NCBI GenBank assembly: GCA_958352815.1
Contig: CATWQA010000008.1
Span: 1-64,000 of the forward strand
Direction: 5' to 3'
DNA from: an uncultured Eubacteriales bacterium
Lineage (GTDB): Bacteria > Bacillota > Clostridia > Monoglobales > Monoglobaceae
DNA: 64,000 nucleotides
Shown here piece after piece: positions 1 through 8,064 of the stretch. Within the stretch, counting starts at the first letter, position 1. Each line of letters starts with the position of its first letter. The notes under the pieces are model-generated. The model ran no database searches. It saw only the letters and a list, made by a program, of their open reading frames with translations, and was not told the origin of the DNA. The position numbers were made by a program, and so were the translations under genes.

Positions 1-28
1 GCGGGGCGTCTGGGAAGCCGCCCCCTAC
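1..28 (+). repeat. R1 dispersed repeat, copy 1
   Basis: R1 is a short G+C-rich element with a GGGGCG...CGCCCC stem around a loop containing TCTGGGAAG, ending in CCCCTAC. Further copies are at 23288-23314 (-), 23409-23436 (+), 45652-45679 (-), 45775-45801 (+) and a partial one at 50325-50341 (-). All copies are intergenic. Several are followed or preceded by a short tract with TTGGATAT. Confidence 0.8.
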
Positions 29-197
29 ACCGTAGTAATTTACACATATCCAAACTTGTGAATTTTGGTAAAGTTTCAGTTATTATGTAGTACTGCGGGC
101 GCAGCAAGCGGCGCCCCTACGAATTTGATGACTGCAATACACTAATCCCGTTTGTTTTGGGTAATCCCAACCTCCCCAAGCGCCGGGTCGAGTGACT

Positions 198-244
198 GAT
201 TTTTATGCAATAAAAATCGGAACAGGACGAAGTCTGTTCCGACG
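198..244. repeat. R6 dispersed repeat, copy 1
   Basis: R6 has a GATTTTTATGCAATAAAAATC-type hairpin (GATTTTTA stem, GCAA-like loop) followed by a CGAAGTCTGTTCCGACG-like tail. A second copy is at 46002-46049 and a diverged relative of the hairpin is at 45278-45310. No gene is visible from 1 to 360. A 26-codon ORF with an AAAGGTG ribosome site (360-440, minus) is present but too short to call a gene. Confidence 0.65.
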
Positions 245-481
245 TGAATGTGTACATCTAATGTGTTGTTTACGGTGCTCTATCGTGCTTACTATCCACA
301 GTTACAGAAGCGCAACAATCTCATTCTTTAAGAAATTAAAAATTCACTTTGCTCTATTTTCATTTATCAAAAAACTTTTGCACGCTACCGCCTTTTTCAT
401 ATTTATCCAAATTACAAAACCTTAATACACATGATTTCATGTATTACACCTTTGATTTTAATATTAACATTGACTTTAACT

Positions 482-628
482 TTATTCATCAAAATCAATA
501 GGATTATACCAACCATAACCAATGAATATCCAATCAATTTCCGTATAATCATCATATGCAGCATATATATATGCCCAGTTTTTATCACTATGATATTCTT
601 CTATATTAATTATAAATCTATTATAGAG
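482..628 (-). pseudogene. Relic of a small protein gene
   Basis: The minus strand reads open for 48 codons up to a TAA at 482-484 and encodes a Trp/Tyr/Asp-rich, protein-like stretch (for example DKNWAYIYAAYDDYTEID, then IGYGWYNPIDFDE). There is no start codon in the open part and a TAA precedes it, so only a C-terminal remnant is left. The surrounding 290-790 is much more A+T-rich than the rest of the window, which fits old foreign DNA. Its composition resembles small immunity-type or cytosolic accessory proteins, but I do not recognise the family. The plus-strand ORF over the same bases looks like its shadow. Confidence 0.35.
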
Positions 629-799
629 TTAAATCATACACTAATATTTCAAACGAATTTAAACATCTATGTTACTGCCCGTAAAAACGCTTGATTCGTA
701 TACGGAGTGTTCGGGAGACCACACCTTACTACTGTGTAAAGATTAAAACTTTACTTTTAAATGTATCCATATAAGTTTATTTAAATTTGACAATATAAC

Positions 800-869
800 T
801 GTCGCCCGTCCCGGCGCTTGGGGAGGAGGGTGGCAAGCGCAACGGGGCGGGCGATAGGTACACCGATGT
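800..869 (+). repeat. R2 dispersed repeat, copy 1
   Basis: R2 consists of CGCCCG(C/T)CCCG..GCGCTTG and its inverse, (C)AAGCGCAACGGGGCGGGCGA, around a GGGGAGG centre, followed by a tail with ACACC(A/G)ATGT and often AATATAAATTA..CGGGATTA. About eleven full or partial copies occur in the window, all intergenic: near 14351, 23057, 32610, 33780, 33969, 45575, 46048, 50113, 50449 and 50750. Confidence 0.8.
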
Positions 870-972
870 AATGACATATATTGATCGGAACAAATATTAA
901 CGTAAATTTTTAGCTAAATTTTGATAAAGGCTTTGCCTTTAAAACCATTGCCATACCCATATTCCGCCCTCA

Positions 973-1064
973 TCAGCAACAACTTAGGTTTATTATTGAC
1001 ATTACAAACTATAACTAAATCGGAATACTGCGTGCCAACCAACATCATAGATGTTGGGTCACAC
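973..1064 (+). repeat. R3 dispersed repeat, copy 1
   Basis: R3 is a roughly 90-bp element beginning GCAACAACTTAGG and ending TTGGGTCACA. Other copies are at 22925-23014 (+) and 50609-50714 (-), with a truncated copy at 14386-14425. Copies 1 and 22925 share a minus-strand reading frame (peptide with CDPTS and CNVNN), but the 50609 copy is frame-shifted. A non-coding repeat is therefore the simpler reading. Confidence 0.75.
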
Positions 1065-1181
1065 CCAAGCCGCGGCGGCAATGTTGCCAAAGCCTTTATC
1101 AAAATATGCCACAAGCACAGTAACACACCATATACACAGGGTGGGCGGCGGGGGATATTCTAATATAGTATAAAATAGGTA

Positions 1182-1210
1182 TTGACAAAATCGGCGGCAT
1201 GGTATATAAT
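1182..1210 (+). promoter_or_regulatory. trp operon promoter
   Basis: Consensus TTGACA at 1182-1187 and TATAAT at 1205-1210 are separated by 17 bp. The start of transcription is expected near 1216-1218, about 160 nt before trpE. Confidence 0.9.
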
Positions 1211-1215
1211 ATAAC

Positions 1216-1274
1216 AAGTTTAGATTAGATTAGACGAGATTAGGTATTTAGATTAGACGAGTGGGCTGGAATAG
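1216..1274 (+). promoter_or_regulatory. Probable TRAP-binding (U/G)AG repeat array in trp leader
   Basis: NAG triplets begin at 1216 (AAG), 1221, 1226, 1231 (TAG), 1236 (GAG), 1241, 1249, 1254 (TAG), 1259 (GAG), with one more TAG at 1272. Most are exactly 5 nt apart, that is, triplets with 2-nt spacers. This is the known recognition pattern of TRAP (MtrB), an 11-subunit ring that binds eleven or so (G/U)AG triplets when loaded with tryptophan. The array starts at the predicted 5' end of the mRNA and is followed by a terminator-like hairpin. No T-box features are seen. The mtrB gene is not in the window. Confidence 0.8.
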
Positions 1275-1287
1275 TGCCCGATGATTT

Positions 1288-1323
1288 ATGCGCATCTTCT
1301 GTATTATTCAGATGTGTGTTTTT
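1288..1323 (+). terminator. Leader attenuator hairpin upstream of trpE
   Basis: A 10-bp stem (1288-1297 with 1310-1319, three G-U pairs) is followed by a run of five T at 1319-1323, about 55 nt before trpE. A smaller GGGC/GCCC hairpin lies at 1263-1279. This fits an intrinsic terminator controlled by the upstream repeat array. The short T-run makes it a weak terminator, so control of translation is also possible. Confidence 0.55.
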
Positions 1324-1377
1324 GAATATGAATACTTAATTGGTCTACTCTGAAAATGATTTGAGGAGGCCTTTTTT

Positions 1378-2850
1378 ATGTTTTATCCCACCCTTGAGCA
1401 GGTTAAGGAATACGCCGACAGCGGCTACAACCTTATACCTGTGACCCTGTCCATATTCGCGGATATGGACACCCCAATATCCGCCTTTCGCAAGCTGGAG
1501 ACGGATAAGTACTGTTTCCTGCTGGAATCCGTTGAGGGCAACGAGCTCACCAACAGGTATTCCTTTATCGGCAGGAACCCCTTTATGACCTTTAGGAGCC
1601 AAGGCGATGATGTGGAGATTACCGACTATAACGGCGTGGTTACCCGCCGCAGCGGCAACCCCATTACTATTTTAAGCGAGTATTCAAGCAAGTACAAATC
1701 CCCCGTAATCGAGGGCTTGCCCGGCTTCAGCGGCGGCGCTGTGGGCTGCTTTGCGTATGACGTGGTTCGCCTTACCGAGAACCTGCCCGATGTGCCGCAG
1801 GATGACCTAAATCAGCCTGATATGCACTTTATGTTTACCGATGAAATTATCGCCTTTGACAACAAGGCAAAAAAGCTCATACTCATGGTGAACATTCACC
1901 CCTCCGACAACCTGAAAGAGCAGTACGACAGAGCTGTGGAACGGCTTATGGAAATACGAAGCGAGCTAAACTCCCCTCTTAGGCACAGCGAAAAGCCCAA
2001 GAGCGGTTACAGAGGCTCCTCCAAGCCCAAGAGCAACGTTACCAAGGAGGAGTTCTGCGCAAACGTTGAGAGGGCAAAGGAGTATATAAAAGACGGGGAC
2101 ATCTTCCAGGTTGTGCTGTCCCAGCGGTTTGAAATCGATAACTACAGCGACCCCTTTAACGCCTACCGTGCAATTCGGGTAATCAACCCCTCTCCGTATA
2201 TGTACTACCTCAAATTTGACAGCTGTCAAATTGCGGGGGCTTCCCCGGAGATGCTTGTGAGAGTGGAGGACGGAAAGGTTTACAACAGCCCCATTGCAGG
2301 CAGCAGACCCAGAGGCAAAACTCCCGAGCTTGACAAGCACAACGAGTTTGAACTGATTGCCGACCCGAAGGAGAACGCCGAGCACATAATGCTTGTTGAC
2401 CTGGGCAGAAACGATGTGGGCAAGGTTTCGGAGTTCGGAAGCGTTAAGGTCACACGCCTTAAATATATCCAAAGGTTTTCCCACATTATGCACATGACCT
2501 CCGACGTGGAGGGCAGGCTGCGCAGTGACAAAACTCCCTTTGACGCCCTGAAAGCGGTGCTCCCCGCAGGAACCCTGTCCGGCGCACCTAAAATCAGAGC
2601 AATGGAGATAATTGACGAGCTGGAGAACCGCAAGCGCGGCTTTTACGGCGGAGCAATCGGATATATCGGCTTCAGCGGCAGCCTTGACTCCTGCATAACA
2701 ATCAGGACGGCTCTGTTTAAAGAAAACAAGGCGTATGTTCAGGCAGGCGCGGGAATTGTATACGATTCGGTTCCCGAGACGGAGTACACCGAGACGGTCA
2801 ACAAGGCAATGGCCATGATTAAGGCAATCGAAAGGGCGGGTGATCTGTAA
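1378..2850 (+). CDS. trpE: Anthranilate synthase component I
   Basis: TrpE (490 aa) converts chorismate to anthranilate with ammonia supplied by TrpG, the first committed step of tryptophan synthesis in the cytoplasm. The N-terminal part has the LLES...RYSFIG motif (about residues 45-62), which in this family binds feedback tryptophan. The C-terminal chorismate-binding domain shows DIFQVVLSQRF, the SPEMLV segment and a PAGTLSGAPK motif. The length is normal for the family. The ATG follows a strong GAGGAGG site. It is the first of seven genes in an operon whose leader carries TRAP-like repeats, and its TAA overlaps the trpG ATG by one base. Confidence 0.97.
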   Translation: MFYPTLEQVKEYADSGYNLIPVTLSIFADMDTPISAFRKLETDKYCFLLESVEGNELTNRYSFIGRNPFMTFRSQGDDVEITDYNGVVTRRSGNPITILSEYSSKYKSPVIEGLPGFSGGAVGCFAYDVVRLTENLPDVPQDDLNQPDMHFMFTDEIIAFDNKAKKLILMVNIHPSDNLKEQYDRAVERLMEIRSELNSPLRHSEKPKSGYRGSSKPKSNVTKEEFCANVERAKEYIKDGDIFQVVLSQRFEIDNYSDPFNAYRAIRVINPSPYMYYLKFDSCQIAGASPEMLVRVEDGKVYNSPIAGSRPRGKTPELDKHNEFELIADPKENAEHIMLVDLGRNDVGKVSEFGSVKVTRLKYIQRFSHIMHMTSDVEGRLRSDKTPFDALKAVLPAGTLSGAPKIRAMEIIDELENRKRGFYGGAIGYIGFSGSLDSCITIRTALFKENKAYVQAGAGIVYDSVPETEYTETVNKAMAMIKAIERAGDL

Positions 2851-3422
2851 TGAACTTGATAATTGACAATTATGATTCCTTCACATATAACCTATACCAA
2901 TATATCGGCGCTATAGACGGTGATATTGGGGTCTACAGGAACGATGAGATAACCGCCCGGGAGGTTGCGGCGAAAAAGCCCGACCACATTATAATCTCCC
3001 CGGGTCCCAAGTACCCAAAGGACGCAGGTATCTGCATAGACCTGATCAAAAGCCTGTACACCGAGATCCCCATATTGGGCGTTTGCCTGGGGCATCAGTC
3101 AATCGGCGAGGCAATGGGCGGAAAGACAGTCCGCGCCCCGCGGCTTATGCACGGCAAGGCAGACAAGGCGAAAATTTTAGGCAAGACCTCCCTGTTGTTC
3201 TCCGGCATAGCGGGAGATGAAATTCAGGTTGGTCGGTATCACTCTCTGGTAACCGACGAGGGCAGCCTGCCCGACTTTATGGTGGTTACAGCTAAGTGCG
3301 GCGACGGGTCGGTTATGGCAATGGAGCACAAGGATTATCCACTGTACGGAGTTCAGTTCCACCCGGAATCGGTTTTGACCCCCGAGGGAATGAAAATGCT
3401 TGAAAACTTTTTGAAAATATAA
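2850..3422 (+). CDS. trpG: Anthranilate synthase component II (glutamine amidotransferase)
   Basis: TrpG/PabA-type class I glutamine amidotransferase (190 aa) that releases ammonia from glutamine for TrpE. The nucleophile cysteine is in GVCLGHQSIGEAMGG near residue 79, and the His-Glu pair of the triad is in HPESVLTPEG near residue 170. The gene starts within the trpE stop (TAATG), so translation is probably coupled and a 1:1 complex favoured. In some bacteria the same subunit also serves aminodeoxychorismate synthase; its place inside the trp operon makes TrpE the main partner, but a PabA role cannot be excluded from sequence. Confidence 0.96.
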   Translation: MNLIIDNYDSFTYNLYQYIGAIDGDIGVYRNDEITAREVAAKKPDHIIISPGPKYPKDAGICIDLIKSLYTEIPILGVCLGHQSIGEAMGGKTVRAPRLMHGKADKAKILGKTSLLFSGIAGDEIQVGRYHSLVTDEGSLPDFMVVTAKCGDGSVMAMEHKDYPLYGVQFHPESVLTPEGMKMLENFLKI

Positions 3423-3435
3423 GGGAGGGAATAAA

Positions 3436-4455
3436 ATGTTAGTTAAATATATAAGGAAGCTCACAAAGGGCGAAAATCTTACTTTCGATGAAGCAAAAGA
3501 AGCAATGGACGCAGTGCTGGACGGCGGAGCCACCCCCGTTCAGATAAGCGCCTACCTAACCGCCCTGCGCATGAAGGGCGAGACCATTGAGGAGATAAGC
3601 GGCAGCGCGGCAATGATGAATTCCAAGGCAATCGGCATAACTCCAAACGTCAGTAACTATGTAGACTGCGTTGGCACAGGCGGCGACGGCACCAACACCT
3701 TTAACATCTCCACCACGGCGGCGTTTGTTATGGCAGGCGCAGGCGTAAAGACGGCTAAGCACGGCAACCGCGCTGTTTCCAGCAAGTGCGGCAGCGCAGA
3801 CGTGCTGGAGGGACTGGGCGTAAACATTATGCTCACTCCGGAGCAGGTCAAGGAATGCGTGGAGAAGATAGGCATAGGCTTCATGTTCGCCAGGACAATG
3901 CACCCGTCCATGAAAACCGTGTCGGGCGTCAGAGGTGAACTGAAAATCAGGACTATCTTTAATATATTGGGTCCTCTTTCCAACCCCTCCAACGCCAAGG
4001 TTCAGCTTATAGGCGTGTTCAGCCCGGACATGACCCACACCGTGGCGGGCGTTATGAAAAACCTGGGTATTGTTTCAGGAATGTCCTACAGCGCAATGGA
4101 CAACGGCATGGACGAGATTTCTATTACGGGCAAGACCAAGATTTCCGAAATTAAAAACGGTGAAATAACAGACTATATCTTTTCCCCGGAGGACGTGGGG
4201 CTTACAACCGCTCCCGAGGGCTCAATCATCGGCGGAACCGTTGAGGAAAACGTGCAGACCGCACTTAACATTCTAAAGGGCGAAAAGGGAGCAAAGCGGG
4301 ACGTTGTTGTGCTCAATGCGGGAGCAGCCATATACAGCACAGGCGCAGCCTCCTCTATCGAGGAGGGCGTTCGCATGGCGGAGCAGGCTATCGACAACGG
4401 CAGCGCTCTTGAAAAGCTCAATCAGCTGATTTCGCTGTCTAACAGCTATAAATAA
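3436..4455 (+). CDS. trpD: Anthranilate phosphoribosyltransferase
   Basis: TrpD (339 aa) joins anthranilate to phosphoribosyl pyrophosphate, giving phosphoribosylanthranilate and pyrophosphate. The phosphate-binding GTGGDG loop (about residue 78) and the KHGNRAVSSKCGSADVLE segment (about residue 107) are both present, and the length is typical. It starts 13 bp after trpG behind a GGGAGGG ribosome site. It is a separate gene here, not fused to trpG as in enteric bacteria. Third gene of the operon; same strand and spacing as its neighbours, so presumably on the same mRNA. Confidence 0.97.
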   Translation: MLVKYIRKLTKGENLTFDEAKEAMDAVLDGGATPVQISAYLTALRMKGETIEEISGSAAMMNSKAIGITPNVSNYVDCVGTGGDGTNTFNISTTAAFVMAGAGVKTAKHGNRAVSSKCGSADVLEGLGVNIMLTPEQVKECVEKIGIGFMFARTMHPSMKTVSGVRGELKIRTIFNILGPLSNPSNAKVQLIGVFSPDMTHTVAGVMKNLGIVSGMSYSAMDNGMDEISITGKTKISEIKNGEITDYIFSPEDVGLTTAPEGSIIGGTVEENVQTALNILKGEKGAKRDVVVLNAGAAIYSTGAASSIEEGVRMAEQAIDNGSALEKLNQLISLSNSYK

Positions 4456-4464
4456 GAGGGAACT

Positions 4465-5265
4465 ATGGACATACTTGAAAAAATCGTTACAAAAAAGAAA
4501 ATATATCTTGAAAATCAAAAGCAAAAGGTCAGCTATAAGTCTCTGCGTGAGGAGACCGAGCGGTCAATGGGCGAGCGAAGGGTTATCAGCTTTTTTGACG
4601 CTCTCAAAAAGCCCGAGGAGATTTCCATAATCGCCGAGGTAAAAAAGGCGTCTCCCTCAAAGGGGCTTATCCGCCCCGACCTTGACCATATGGGCGTTGC
4701 AAGGGAGTACTTAAAATCAGACGTTCAGGCAATGTCGGTGCTGACCGAGACCGACTTCTTCCTGGGCAAGCCCGAATTTCTACGGGATATAAGGTCCGTA
4801 TCACATATTCCCCTGCTGCGCAAGGATTTTATAATTGACGAATATCAAATATATGAAGCCTATCTTCTTGGGGCGGACGCGATTTTGCTTATTGCCGCAA
4901 TCCTCAGCGACAAGATCATGAGCGAATTTTTGGCTCTGGCTCATTCACTGGGGCTTGACTGCCTGTGCGAGGTTCACAATGAGGAGGAGCTTAAACGGGT
5001 TGAAGCCATGGGCGCAAGAATTATGGGCGTGAACAACCGCAACCTTAAAACCTTTGAGGAGGATCTCCGCACCACAGAGCGGCTGATGAATGTTATGGAG
5101 GACGCCGAGGGCAGCCTTGTTGTCTCCGAGAGCGGAATTAAAAACGGTTCAGACCTGGGGTATATTAACTCCCTGGGGGCGGACGCAGTTCTCATCGGCG
5201 AAACCTTTATGCGGCAGCAGGACATTTCAAAGGCGGTTGCCGGCCTGAGAAATTCCATGACGTAG
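4465..5265 (+). CDS. trpC: Indole-3-glycerol phosphate synthase
   Basis: TrpC (266 aa), a beta/alpha-barrel enzyme, closes the ring of carboxyphenylamino-deoxyribulose phosphate to form indole-3-glycerol phosphate with loss of CO2 and water. The IIAEVKKASPSKG motif (about residue 56), LLRKDFI with its catalytic lysine (about residue 115), GVNNRNL (about 190) and the ESGI phosphate-binding region (about 220) are all visible. It follows trpD by 9 bp behind GAGGGAA. It is not fused to trpF, which follows as a separate gene. Confidence 0.97.
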   Translation: MDILEKIVTKKKIYLENQKQKVSYKSLREETERSMGERRVISFFDALKKPEEISIIAEVKKASPSKGLIRPDLDHMGVAREYLKSDVQAMSVLTETDFFLGKPEFLRDIRSVSHIPLLRKDFIIDEYQIYEAYLLGADAILLIAAILSDKIMSEFLALAHSLGLDCLCEVHNEEELKRVEAMGARIMGVNNRNLKTFEEDLRTTERLMNVMEDAEGSLVVSESGIKNGSDLGYINSLGADAVLIGETFMRQQDISKAVAGLRNSMT

Positions 5266-5273
5266 GTGAAGCT

Positions 5274-5903
5274 ATGAGCACGAAGATTAAGATTTGCGGG
5301 CTGTTCAGGCCCGAGGATATTGAAGCGGTAAATATTGCGAAGCCTGACTATGTGGGGTTTATATTCTATCCCAAAAGCCACAGGTATGTTACGGCAGAGA
5401 GGGCAAAAGCCCTGAGGGCAGGTCTTGACCCGTCAATCAAGGCGGTGGGCGTGTTTGTAAACTTGGGTACGGACGAAGCAGCAGGGATAATCCGTACGGC
5501 TTCTCTTGACATAGCCCAGCTCCACGGGGATGAAACCGATGAGGATATTTGCCGCTTGAGGCAGGAATGCCCAATGCTTGCACAGGTTTGGAAAGCGGTT
5601 CGTATAAAGGACGGATTTAACATAGGCAGCCTGAACCAATATAGCTCTGCCGACAGACTGGTGCTGGACGCATATGTTGAGGGTTACGGCGGCGCAGGCA
5701 AGAGCTTTGACCTGAACCTTATTAAGGGGGTTGACCCAAGGCGAATTATTCTGGCAGGAGGGCTGAACCACCAAAACATCAGAGGGGCAATAAACACGGT
5801 GCGCCCTTGGGGAGTTGACCTGAGCAGCGGCGTCGAAACCCACAGGAAAAAGGACAAAAACAAGATAATTAATATTGTAAACTTGATTAGAAACGCGAGG
5901 TAA
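5274..5903 (+). CDS. trpF: Phosphoribosylanthranilate isomerase
   Basis: TrpF (209 aa) performs the Amadori rearrangement of phosphoribosylanthranilate to the ribulose form used by TrpC. The KICGLFRPED motif at the N-terminus carries the catalytic cysteine. The catalytic aspartate lies in VLDAYVEGYGGAGKSFD (about residue 130), and AGGLN and VDLSSGVE close the phosphate site. The length is normal. The start is 8 bp after trpC, with GTGAAG just before ATG as a modest ribosome site. Confidence 0.96.
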   Translation: MSTKIKICGLFRPEDIEAVNIAKPDYVGFIFYPKSHRYVTAERAKALRAGLDPSIKAVGVFVNLGTDEAAGIIRTASLDIAQLHGDETDEDICRLRQECPMLAQVWKAVRIKDGFNIGSLNQYSSADRLVLDAYVEGYGGAGKSFDLNLIKGVDPRRIILAGGLNHQNIRGAINTVRPWGVDLSSGVETHRKKDKNKIINIVNLIRNAR

Positions 5904-5909
5904 TACAAA

Positions 5910-7106
5910 ATGGAAAACAGTAATAAAAAGGGCAGATACGGGGAATACGGCGGTCAGTACGCTCCGGAAACACTCATGTCCGCCTTAAACGAGCTTGAAG
6001 ATGAGTACAATCGGGCAAAAAATGACCCTGAGTTTATAAAGGAGCTTGAGTTCTACCTGAACGAGTACGCAGGCAGACCGTCAGGGCTGTACTACGCCGA
6101 GAAAATAACAAAAGACTTAGGCGGCGCAAAGGTGTACCTAAAGCGGGAGGACTTGAACCATACAGGCTCCCACAAGATTAACAACGTGCTGGGTCAGGTA
6201 TTGCTGGCAAAGCGCATGGGCAAGAAAAAGGTAATCGCCGAGACAGGAGCCGGTCAGCACGGTGTTGCCGCTGCCACAGCGGCAGCCCTGTTCGGCATGG
6301 AATGTACCGTTTACATGGGTGAGGAGGACACCCGCCGCCAGGAGCTGAACGTTTTCCGCATGGAGCTTTTGGGAGCAAAGGTTGTTCCCGTCACCAGCGG
6401 AACCGCCACCCTGAAAGACGCCTGCAATGAGGCAATGCGCGCGTGGGCTGCCCATGCAGACGATACATTTTATATTTTGGGTTCCGTAATGGGCCCCCAC
6501 CCGTACCCCATGATTGTCCGCGACTTCCAGAGCATAATCGGCAAGGAAATCAAGGAACAGCTCATGGAGAGGGAGGGTCGGCTGCCCTCTGCCGTTGTGG
6601 CTTGCTGCGGCGGCGGCAGCAACGCCATGGGCACCTTTTATGACTTTATTGATGACAAGTCCGTTCGGCTTATCGGCGCGGAAGCGGCAGGCGACGGCGT
6701 AGACACCGACCGCCATGCGGCGACAATCGCCAAGGGCAAGGTGGGAGTTCTCCACGGAATGAAGTCCCTGTTCCTCCAGGACAACAGAGGCGGCATTATG
6801 GAGGTGTACTCTATTTCCGCAGGTCTGGACTACCCGGGAATAGGCCCCGAGCACGCGTATCTTAAAGACATAGGCAGAGCCGAATACTATCCAATTACAG
6901 ATAAAGAGGCGGTTGAAGCCTTCTGCTACCTGACCCGAACAGAGGGCATTATCCCTGCAATCGAAAGCTCTCACGCAGTTGCCCAGGCGATGAAGATAAT
7001 CCCGACCATGAGCCAAGACGACATAGTTGTTATCACAATTTCAGGCAGGGGCGATAAGGACGTTAAGTCGGTTGCAAGATTTATGGGGGTGGAAATCAAT
7101 GACTGA
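5910..7106 (+). CDS. trpB: Tryptophan synthase beta chain
   Basis: TrpB (398 aa) is the pyridoxal-phosphate subunit that condenses indole, channelled from TrpA, with serine to give tryptophan. The PLP lysine is in LNHTGSHKINN (about residue 88), the phosphate-binding GGGSNAMG loop is near residue 235, and the monovalent-cation and C-terminal regions (ISGRGDKD) are intact. The length matches the standard TrpB1 type that pairs with TrpA. Its last 8 bases overlap the start of trpA, so the two are translationally coupled. Confidence 0.97.
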   Translation: MENSNKKGRYGEYGGQYAPETLMSALNELEDEYNRAKNDPEFIKELEFYLNEYAGRPSGLYYAEKITKDLGGAKVYLKREDLNHTGSHKINNVLGQVLLAKRMGKKKVIAETGAGQHGVAAATAAALFGMECTVYMGEEDTRRQELNVFRMELLGAKVVPVTSGTATLKDACNEAMRAWAAHADDTFYILGSVMGPHPYPMIVRDFQSIIGKEIKEQLMEREGRLPSAVVACCGGGSNAMGTFYDFIDDKSVRLIGAEAAGDGVDTDRHAATIAKGKVGVLHGMKSLFLQDNRGGIMEVYSISAGLDYPGIGPEHAYLKDIGRAEYYPITDKEAVEAFCYLTRTEGIIPAIESSHAVAQAMKIIPTMSQDDIVVITISGRGDKDVKSVARFMGVEIND

Positions 7107-7914
7107 GAACATTAAAACCAACAGAATAGATAAGAAGTTTGAGGAGCTGAGAGCCGCGAACAAAAAGGCTCTTATAACCTTTCTCACCTTTGGAGACCCA
7201 AATTTGGAGACCTCAAAGAAAATAGTTCTTGAAATGGAGAAAAACGGGGCGGACTTAATTGAGCTGGGAGTTCCCTTTTCCGACCCTATGGCGGAGGGAC
7301 CCATTATCCAGGAAGCAAATGTTCGGGCCTTAAAAAATGATATTAACCTTGATATTATTTTCGACGGAGTTCGGGAGCTGCGCAGGGAAACCCAAATACC
7401 GCTGGTTTTCCTGATGTACTTCAACTCAATCCTGTCCTACGGCACGGAGAAATTTTTCGAGAACTGTGAAAAATTCGGCATTGACGGAGTTATTGTTCCC
7501 GACCTGCCCTTTGAGGAGAGCGATGAGATTTACGACCTAACCGTGAAGCACAACGTATACCAAATCTCAATGATTGCCCCCACCTCCTCTGCGGAGCGTT
7601 CGGAGAAAATCTGCAAGCGGGCAAAGGGATTTTTGTACTGCGTTTCGTCTTTGGGAGTAACCGGTCTGCGGGACAGCTTCTCCACCGACTTTGGCAAAAT
7701 GTTTGACATGCTGAATAAGTATTCCGATATACCAAAGTGCATAGGCTTCGGCATATCAAAGGCGGAGCATATTGAGCAACTAAAGCAGTTCTGCGACGGT
7801 GTTATTGTAGGCAGTGCGATTGTGAAAACGATTGCTGCGGGCGAAACGGAGCATGAGAAGATAAGCTCAACGGGAGCCTTTACCAAAACTCTGGCAGAGG
7901 CGGCACATAAATAA
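7099..7914 (+). CDS. trpA: Tryptophan synthase alpha chain
   Basis: TrpA (271 aa) splits indole-3-glycerol phosphate into indole and glyceraldehyde 3-phosphate and passes indole to TrpB. The catalytic glutamate is in ELGVPFSDPMAEGP and the catalytic aspartate in the IVPDLPFEE segment. The reading frame is open further upstream, but the ATG at 7099 is preferred: it follows GGGGGTGG, overlaps the trpB stop as is usual for this pair, and gives the family length. Last gene of the operon; a strong bidirectional hairpin follows immediately. Confidence 0.96.
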   Translation: MTENIKTNRIDKKFEELRAANKKALITFLTFGDPNLETSKKIVLEMEKNGADLIELGVPFSDPMAEGPIIQEANVRALKNDINLDIIFDGVRELRRETQIPLVFLMYFNSILSYGTEKFFENCEKFGIDGVIVPDLPFEESDEIYDLTVKHNVYQISMIAPTSSAERSEKICKRAKGFLYCVSSLGVTGLRDSFSTDFGKMFDMLNKYSDIPKCIGFGISKAEHIEQLKQFCDGVIVGSAIVKTIAAGETEHEKISSTGAFTKTLAEAAHK

Positions 7915-8060
7915 ATCAAAAGACCATAGGCTCATCCTGCCTATGGTCTTTCAATGTTAGGAATGTTTAGTGTTATTAACTTCGCACCCGGCTTGCTGTA
8001 AGGCTCGGGGCGTTATTAGCTTAAAATACTGAGCCGTCCCTCGCTTCCTCTCGAAGCGTT
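7915..8060 (-). ncRNA. Putative structured small RNA, raiA-motif-like
   Basis: A consensus minus-strand promoter (TTGACA at 8088-8093, 17-bp spacer, TATAAT at 8065-8070) fires into about 145 nt that contain no ORF and end at the bidirectional terminator. The RNA would contain a CGCTTC-GAGAG-GAAGCG hairpin (8058-8042), a GGCTC/GAGCC long stem (8035-8031 with 8006-8002), and unpaired runs such as ACAGCAAGCCGGG and GTGCGAAG typical of a conserved folded RNA. Segments such as GAGGGACGGCTCAGT and ACGCCCCGAGCC remind me of the raiA (ARRPOF) motif of Clostridia, but that name is from memory only. Confidence 0.6.
7918..7951. terminator. Bidirectional terminator after trpA
   Basis: A 12-bp perfect stem (AAAGACCATAGG at 7919-7930 with CCTATGGTCTTT at 7940-7951) surrounds a 9-nt loop. 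On the plus strand it ends the trp operon. On the minus strand it is followed by TTTTGATTT and would end the small RNA at 8060-7915. Confidence 0.9.
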
Positions 8061-8064
8061 TTAA

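Noticed and set aside
431..694. 87-aa plus-strand ORF
   Set aside because: It is low-complexity Ile/Leu/Thr-rich and lies opposite the more protein-like minus-strand relic.
1211..1377. T-box in the trp leader
   Set aside because: No T-box consensus (UGGNACCGCG-like) or specifier loop was found; the phased (U/G)AG array explains the leader better.
1378..7914. Long antisense ORFs in the trp operon
   Set aside because: They are shadows in high-codon-bias genes, with no start signals or family resemblance.
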